Below, one piece after another: positions 57,155 to 64,000 of a stretch of DNA of 64,000 nucleotides. The notes beneath the pieces are model-generated. The model saw only the letters and a list, made by a program, of their open reading frames with translations, was not told the origin of the DNA and did not search any database. The stretch's first letter is position 1, and the number at the start of each line of letters is the position of its first letter. This DNA comes from Lavandula angustifolia. Taxonomy: Eukaryota > Streptophyta > Magnoliopsida > Lamiales > Lamiaceae. A program made the translations under genes and the position numbers. Location: NCBI GenBank assembly GCA_028984105.1, contig CM054824.1, positions 3,720,001 to 3,784,000 on the forward strand. Reading direction: 5' to 3'.

Positions 57155-58590
57155 TTGCGGAGTGCGCAGAGACCCATGGTATGTGGACGCGGATGCTCAA
57201 GACATATGACATACCAAAGGAGTCTACTGAAGAATTATGTTACTGAAGATGGACCCAGAATCGAGTTTGGAGATAATGCCAAAGGCTACACGAGAGGATA
57301 CGGCACACTCAGCATAGGAACTGCTAACGTTCCTAGAGTATCTTATGTTGAAGGACTTCAGCATAATCTTCTCTCTGTTAGTCAATTTTGTGATAACTCG
57401 AATAAAGTGATTTTTTACGCTGGTTTCTGTGATGTCATTGATAAATCTACGGGGAAAACAAAGTGTTATCGGGTTCGCGCAAAAAAGAACATATACGTGG
57501 CCGACCGGAACTCAGTGAACCCCGAAGCTTGTTTCTTTGGCGAAGAATGAAAACGAACGGGGTGGCTATGGCATAGAAGACTCAACCATCTCAACTTCAA
57601 GACGCTCAGCAAACTAGCTAGGAACACTCTAGCAAGAGGACTGCCGAATGAGGTGTTCAGCAAAGACACTCAGTGTGAAGCATGTCTGAAGGGAAAGCAA
57701 ACAAGGAATCAAAATCCTCCAGTTCCATCGCCTTCCACAGATGGAATCCTTCAGCTGCTGCATATGGATTTGTTCGGTCCAGTCTCCCCAGTGACGATCA
57801 GAGGCAGAAAATAAGCATTAGTGGTCATAGATGACTACTCGCGCTACACATGGGTCATATTCATTGCCAACAAGTCTGACGTCAAAACAGAGTTACCAAC
57901 GCTTCTAAAAAAGCTCAGTGTCGAGAAGAACACCAAGATCAGAAAAATACCTTCAGATAGAGGAACTGAGTTCCTTAATTCCATGGTAGAGGAGTTACGC
58001 AAGCGAAGGAATAAAGCATGAGACTTCACCGCACGCACACCTCGGCGAGAATGGAGTTGCTTGAACGAAAGAACAGAACTCCAAAAGAGGCAGCTAGGAC
58101 TCTACTCGCAGACTCAGGACTCCCAACCAAATTCTGGGCAGAAGCTACTGATACTGCATGTTACACTCAGAACCGATCTTTACTGACAAAGCAGCATAAG
58201 AGGACACCATATGAACTATGGAACGGCAGGAAGCCTTCTCTATCTTATTTCCATATCTTTGGTTGTTCATGCTTTATCCACAATAATGGGAAAGATCAGC
58301 TGAAGACTTTTGATAGCAAGTCAGATCAGGGAGTATTCTTAGGATACTCTCGGGTCAGCAAAGCTTTCAGAGTATTCAACTATCGGACCCTTTGCGTGGA
58401 GGAAAGCCCTCATGTTGTGTTTAACGAGTTTGCTACTGAAGACAGGAGCAATAACTCAAATTCTGAATCTGAGGACATCAATAGACAGCTACAGGATCTA
58501 AGCTTAAAGGACAAATCTGAAAAGATCCAGCTATGTTGGGATGATGATTCGACGAAGAAACTGAAGACAAATCTACTGAATCTCAACTAG
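57155..58590 (+). pseudogene. Protease and integrase of Sirevirus B
   Basis: GCSRHMTYQRSLLKNYVTED lies at about 57190-57250. The protease DSG region just before it is disrupted: the frame reads WYVDAD and shifts. GLQHNLLSVSQFCD and FCDVIDKSTGK lead to the pre-integrase domain (LNHLNFKTL, CEACLKGKQTRNQ). Integrase core: LHMDLFGPVSPVTI (first Asp, about 57760), a stop at 57813 after RGRK, LVVIDDYSRYTWVIF and PSDRGTEFLNSMVEEL (second Asp, about 57955). After a stop at 58021 the C-terminal part holds PYELWNGRKPSLSYFHIFGC and GVFLGYSRVSKAF (58018-58590 frame). Integrase inserts the cDNA into chromosomes. Confidence 0.85.
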
Positions 58591-58811
58591 CAGAGCAAGT
58601 AGCTGAGCAGATTGATTCTCCCGAACATAATCAATCCCAAGTAACTCAGGTCGATGAGGAAACCGTAGAGGTAACTGAGACCACTACTGAGAATAACAAC
58701 TCAGGGGGAACATCTAGTAATGTTTCTGAGCTGAATGCCCCTGAACCTGGGGACTCAGTAGATCATACTCTTATCACTGAAATTCTTCAATCTCATAATA
58801 GTACAACTGAA

Positions 58812-60512
58812 ATGCCTAACTCACCTACTATATGTGTTGAACAAATTTCAGATGAAGAGTTAAAACATCGTAGATCGTGGCTAGATGCTCACACTGCTGA
58901 TCTTATAATTGGAGATCCTTCAGCACATGTCAAGACAAGATCCAGATTCTGTCAAGGAGAAAGCGCATTATTTTCCTGCTTCTTGTCTACTGAAGAGCCT
59001 CAGAATATTGAGGATGCACTTAAAGATGCTGACTGGATTATTGCTATGCAGGAAGAGCTGAATCAGTTCACGAGAAACGAAGTATGGGCCCCGGCATCAA
59101 CATGTCATTGGAACCAAATGGGTCTTCAAGAACAAGCGAAATGAAAACAACGTTATAGTCAGGAACAAAGCAAGGCTCGTGGCTAAAGGCTACTGTCAAG
59201 CCGAGGGAATAGATTTTGATGAAACATTTGCTCCAGTTGCAAGATTGGAGGCCATAAGACTATTCCTTGCCTACGCAACACATCAAAGATTCAGAGTCTA
59301 TCAAATGGATGTGAAGTCTGCGTTCCTGAACGGCGTACTGAAAGAAGAAGTCTATGTGGAACAACCGCCCGGCTTTCAGCAGGGACATCAAGTATATAGA
59401 CTCAGAAAGGCTCTGTACGGGTTAAAACAAGCACCCAGGGCTTGGTATGATACCCTGTCTTGAGTTTCTTCTTCAGAAAGGTTTTCAGAAGGGCATAGTA
59501 GATCGCACGTTGTTCAGCATTCGACTGGAAGACGACCTATTACTCGTGCAGATCTATGTGGATGACATTATCTTCGGTTCGAAGAATGTCATTATGTGTG
59601 AGCAATTCGAAAGAATGATGAAGGACAAGTTCGAGATGTCGATGATGGGAGAAATGAACTACTTCCTTGGTTTTCAAGTCAAGCAATCTGACAAAGGAAC
59701 GTTCATCAATCAAAGCAAATACACTCGAGACCTCATCAAAAGATTCGGCGGCACGTCCGGCAAACCTATTAAGATCCCGATGAACACGAATATGAAGATA
59801 GATCTTGATAAAAAGGGAGTATCAGTAGACCAAACTGAATACCGTGCTATAATTGGTTCTTTATTATATTTAACAGCTACCCGCCCTGACATAACTTATG
59901 CTGTAGGTGTATGCGCTCGATTTCAGGCGAATCCGAAGCAGAGCCATCTTGGACTCAAGCAAAGAGGATCTTCCCTACCTCAGAAGCACACCCAACATAG
60001 GTTTATGGTATCCGGCTGATGATAATATTGAACTAACTGGCTATTCTGATGCTGACTATGCAGGATGTAGAATTGACCGAAAATCAACTTCAGGAACATG
60101 TCAGTTCCTTGGCAGCAAGCTGATCTCATGGTTTTCAAAGAAACAGCATTCAGTAGCTACGTCGACTACTGAAGCTGAATACATGGCTGCTGGAAGTTGT
60201 TGCACCCAAATCCTTTGGCTGAGACAGCAGCTGAGAGACTATGACGTCATTCAGAATGAAGTGCCGATCTTCTGCGATAGTACCAGTGCTATTGCAATCA
60301 CTCAGAATCCTGTTCTTCACACGAGATGCAAGCACGTGGACATCAGACATCACTTCATTCGTGACCATGTCGAAAAGAAGGATATCAGGATGGAAAAGAT
60401 CCATACTGACAAACAAAAGGCTGATATACTGACCAAGCCTCTAGCTGAACCCAGATTCAGAGAACTTTCAGTAGAGCTAGGTCTGCTTTGGACCCTACCG
60501 ACCCCGGCCAGT
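58812..60512 (+). pseudogene. Reverse transcriptase and RNase H of Sirevirus B
   Basis: Acidic linker and RT start RSWLDAHTADLII and DADWIIAMQEELNQF (58812-59144). Then GIDFDETFAPVARLEAIRLF and YQMDVKSAFLNGVL (59179-59463), a one-base insertion at about 59460, YVDDIIFGS (about 59560) and MGEMNYFLGFQV. A second frame break at about 59950 is followed by RNase H with DADYAG, TTEAEYMAA and FCDSTSAIAI to the end near 60512. Element A is open across both break points, so these are lesions specific to B. Confidence 0.88.
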
Positions 60513-61213
60513 AATAAGGTTTCGGGAGAGGAACATTCCGGTGAGGGGGAATGATCACTCTCGATCGAGTAAGTTCGATACGTAGAGACTCAGAAAACCA
60601 TCTACACGAGGTATCAGCTGACTACTATGTTCAGCTGACAGGTTTGCGTATCTCTACTCTATAGTATCTAATGCAACAAGGATAAGCATTTATTATGGAG
60701 ATTCAGCATGATTTAAATATCTCTTAGTTTGTCATTTATTGATAACAGATTACATTTAATACACGACATTCTATGCACAACTTTGCTGAACTCTGTGCGC
60801 ATTAAATGCATGTCTTATCATAGTTACTCTTTAGTTATGTTTACAACTTGCATTGACTTAGACGGCTTTTGTGATCATTACCTTTTATAATATTGAATCT
60901 TAACCGTCCATCTCATAAAGTAGGTTTAAACTCAGCCTTAGATCGATAATTGTTCATCTTCTAGATATGTACACATTTCGATCAAATCTTAAGAACCGCC
61001 ATATTCGCGCTTAACATTTCGATCATATCTTACCTCTTAAAAATCTGAGAATACCTTTGTGCAAAAACCCTCATTTGCTTACATTCTCTTCGATAAAATT
61101 CTCGGTATGCCTACATGAAGTTACTTATGTGCTGATCTTTATTGATTAGTATCTAGTATTAAACTGTTTTATTTAAAAATCGATACTGATTACAACTTCG
61201 TGTAATAGGTACA
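60513..61213 (+). other. Spacer between pol and the envelope-like ORF (Sirevirus B)
   Basis: About 700 bp, no ORF, near-identical in order to 44942-45637. It ends GTAATAG|GTACA immediately before the envelope-like start codon. Confidence 0.7.
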
Positions 61214-64000
61214 ATGGCGGAAACCAATATCTCTATGATATCTCCAGCGGATATGCAGAACATTATGGAGAAGGATCGTGTGTGGTTTGAACCCACCATG
61301 GATTTCTATTCATGCGATCTGGAGTATATGGATGAGATCTTCTCAGCTCTGCGCGAGTCAGGGCTGGAGAAATTTCTATCTAGGAGGCCTTCGTACTTCC
61401 TCCCGAGACAGGTTGCAGAACTGTACTTGAATTCAGACGAAGTGTCTGGAGACATAGTGGCGAGATTTGTTGTCCATTCTATCCAAGACGCCACTACGGA
61501 GTGAAGCGGATGTCCATCAAGGAAGCCACGAAGCGGAGCTTTGATCCGCCCTCCGAAGGAATTAGTACGATTGGGTACGAGATACGACCGAGTTAATGAA
61601 TATCTTACCGTCTTCACGTGGAAAGCCCACTACTTTCATAGTGCTTTTCGAAGAAAAACGACATGTTGCCTCGGTTCAGGGGCACTTGCTTACATTGTCA
61701 CGCAGCCTACCGACAAGCCAAGCGGTGGTCGTTTGACCGAGTGTCGAGGCCTAAGATTCGAGATGATGATGGCCATATACGACCGAGCCCAAATTAACCG
61801 GACGGAGTTCTTTCTCCGTGAATTCATGGCTCAGGATCGCTAAGTTCGACAAGGCATCGAACATGCCGAGCGCAAAGGGCAAATTGTTTGTATGGACTCA
61901 AAGCTGTCCATCATGATCGAGGATTCATGTGGATCTGAGCCTATCACCTACAGTGACAAGGAGTACTTCAATGTGAAGAAGGTCAGATTTCACAACAAGA
62001 CAGCAACGCTTCAGCAGATAGGGTCAGGACCCTCAGCAGTCTCTCTGCAATCAAAGCCTCAGCAGGCTACGCCTACAAAGAAAAGAACCCCTCCCGCTAA
62101 AAATCCTAAGGCACCGGCAAAGAAACTGAAAAAAGCCGTTGAAGTGCCGCCTCCGAGGAGGTTCCAAAAGTGCTCGCTGAACGGGGCTCCCGAGAGGACT
62201 ACTCGGCCCCGCACCGGTGGTTGATGAGTCCGAGTCTTCTGAGAAGACTCAGTCAGTGGAGAAGATCGTCTCCACTGAAAGAAACCAAGGGGATGCTTCG
62301 AAGCTCCGAGCGCAGATATTCCGCGCCTAGACAGCCCCCCTTTCTGTCCCTCCACTCAGCTCAGTCCCTCCAACTGAAGAGCGAGACTTCACACATAGAC
62401 TTGGAGTCTCGAGACCGCATCTCGAAGGTGAATCAATTGGGATGGAAGCTTCAATGATCTTATCTCGAGCCTCCCGTGAGATCCTTCAACAGATACCGGA
62501 GCTTGCTGATCATTCAGACTTGATGATCATTACCAAATCAGCAAGGCTCCACATGCTTCTTCTCTTTCAGGAGTGGCCGCATCTACTTCGCCTTGTTCTC
62601 CACTACTCCTGTCAGCAACTCCATGAAGAAGAGATGAAGTTGAGGCAGCAAATAGGCTACTCAGAGCTTGCTGACCTCAGCACCATGGAGAATCTGAGGG
62701 CCGCTATGCTTGCGATGATACATGACAAACAAGCAGAAGGCTCAGCACCCTCAGATGGGTCAGATCATGACGACCAGGACCCACCCAAGGATTCAGGCCC
62801 TGGACAACCTGATAAGGGATCACTCCAGGACAAGGATAAACATGCTGACATTCCTGATATTCCTCTCGGTATCCTTGGTCCTGAGAAGTCCAAGGCTGGT
62901 GCTTCTTCCTCAGCAGAGCCAGCTCAGCTCTTGCTGCAGTCGACTTTCGAAGCAGCGCCCAGCCAGACCGCAAAGAGATCTCGATCAGTGGCAAAAGCCT
63001 TAACTGCTCAAGGGATCAAAAATCGAGATCTTGCGAAGGCTATCCATAGGACATGGAAGCAGACTGCTCAAGCCACGACTAAAGAACTTCAGGGGGCGGA
63101 AGTCTTCGTCTCTCCATCAGCCGCCCCCGATGTTTCGCGCTTATTTCGAAGAGTTGGCTCAAAGAAGCAAGTCCATTCGAAGCTCAGCTCAAGATCTTTC
63201 AGGAGAGCCAAGCCAAGCTACTTGATGAATTTTTGGCTTCTAAACTGGCTCATACTGACGCTATCACTGAACAATCCGAGGCCACTGAACAAAGACTTGA
63301 GAATATTCAACTGGCCTTGGAAGATAAGATCGCTGAGAAGCTGAAAGACTTCAAGGAAGCAGCTGACCTCTCTCACAAGCAATATGATGAAGTTCTAACT
63401 TCTGAGAGGAAGGAGCTACATGAGGCTCTGACAGACATCCACAATCAAATTCAGTCGCTGTCAACCTCCTTCAACAGCCTTCAGAACACAATACTTATCC
63501 CTACCCCGGCTGCAATTGATGATGCCAAAAAGGGGGAAAGTAGAAGAGGGAAGAGTATTGAGCTGACCAAAGGCAAGAAACAGAGTACTGAGAAGCTGAC
63601 CCCCACCAAAAGTCCAAAATCTAAGGGGGAAGCTACACTGAAGTCATCCCAGACTCAGACTCAGACTCAGAAGGGTGAGGCCCAGGGTGTCCCAACTGCG
63701 AGCACAGCTGCGACCGGCCCAAGTGGCTCAGGATCCCAGGCTACTCATGCAACCCAGACTCCCATTGATATCATCAAGGAGGTTGCAGAGTATGCTGAAC
63801 AGAAAGAGGACTCAGAGGACTCAGATGATGATGAAGAAGTCCCTCTACCTCCACCTGTTCAAGGCAAAGGTAAGAAAATTCTGAAACTCCCGACCCCTCC
63901 AGCAAAGAAACCCAAGAGATACATCTCAGCTGAGGAGGAGGCTCAGATTGCCGCTGATGAGAAGCTGGCAAGGGAGATCGCCGATGCTGAAGCTGCCAAC
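61214..64000 (+). pseudogene. Envelope-like ORF of Sirevirus B (partial)
   Basis: Starts MAETNISMISPADMQNI and is open for 96 codons to a stop at about 61504. Later frames include KKRTPPAKNPKAPAKKLKKA (about 62077-62137), a 300-codon frame at 62442-63344 rich in acidic and Q/A segments (HRTWKQTAQATTKEL), and a lysine-rich coil region (AEKLKDFKEAADLSHKQYDE, about 63330-63390). The internal purine tract is at 63521-63540, and the window ends in the EEEAQIAADEKLAREIADAE segment that element A has at about 48270-48330. Function unknown. Confidence 0.8.

Larger units (their letters stand above)
53058..64000 (+). mobile_element. Sirevirus B (Ty1/copia), cut by the window end
   Basis: 5' LTR 53058-54706, primer site, gag (54826-), coiled-coil segment, protease, integrase, RT, RNase H (to about 60512), spacer, and envelope-like ORF running off the window. 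Same orientation and order as element A. Generally better preserved than A in gag and integrase. The 3' LTR is outside the window, so a target duplication cannot be checked; the left flanking pentamer is GAAGG. Confidence 0.9.

Overview
This is nuclear DNA from a flowering plant, almost certainly a eudicot. The evidence is a LOB-domain transcription factor gene with a single intron, a twelve-exon Gfo/Idh/MocA oxidoreductase gene matching a plant family, Stowaway, hAT and MULE DNA transposons, and large Sirevirus-type Ty1/copia retrotransposons with tRNA-Met primer sites. I cannot place it more precisely from sequence alone. I saw no tRNA, rRNA, CRISPR or bacterial-type features.

Layout. 1-4.8 kb: minus-strand remnants of two Sirevirus 3' ends (LTRs plus an envelope-like ORF tail). 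4.86-7.53 kb: a decayed MULE transposon with a FAR1-type transposase, followed by a MITE between TA microsatellites. 8.7-10.84 kb: an apparently intact LBD4-like gene. 11.27-11.47 kb: a Stowaway MITE. 11.5-25.2 kb: a degraded copia element, split by a minus-strand Sirevirus (C, 12.03-23.6 kb) that itself carries a plus-strand solo LTR (16.6-18.1 kb). 25.2-26.7 kb: a GH81 endo-1,3-beta-glucanase pseudogene interrupted by a 714-bp hAT element with a perfect 8-bp target duplication. 28.1-33.5 kb: the minus-strand oxidoreductase gene, whose second intron holds a 787-bp Pack-type transposon that has captured a U-box gene fragment. 33.9-35.3 kb: a foldback element with a nested Stowaway. 36.3-51.4 kb: Sirevirus A with both LTRs, containing a 500-N gap. 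51.4-53.06 kb: duplicated flanking sequence. 53.06 kb to the end: Sirevirus B, cut by the window edge.

The Sireviruses share one plan: LTR, tRNA-Met primer site, gag with a zinc knuckle and coiled coil, protease, integrase, reverse transcriptase and RNase H, a spacer of about 700 bp, and a long separate envelope-like ORF of unknown function. In three copies the envelope-like ATG lies 5-12 bases after a candidate 3' splice site.

Two assembly problems stand out and should be settled before the gene models are used. First, 560 bases left of the N gap are repeated immediately right of it, so the gap looks like two unmerged overlapping contig ends. Second, tracts of the repeats show a systematic loss or change of the middle base in CAG/CTG trinucleotides (to CG, CGG or CCG). 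This breaks many retrotransposon reading frames and runs opposite to cytosine deamination; I infer basecalling error at methylated CHG sites in unpolished repeats. The most distinctive biological observations are the U-box-capturing Pack element, the hAT-split GH81 pseudogene, and the conserved, possibly spliced envelope-like gene.
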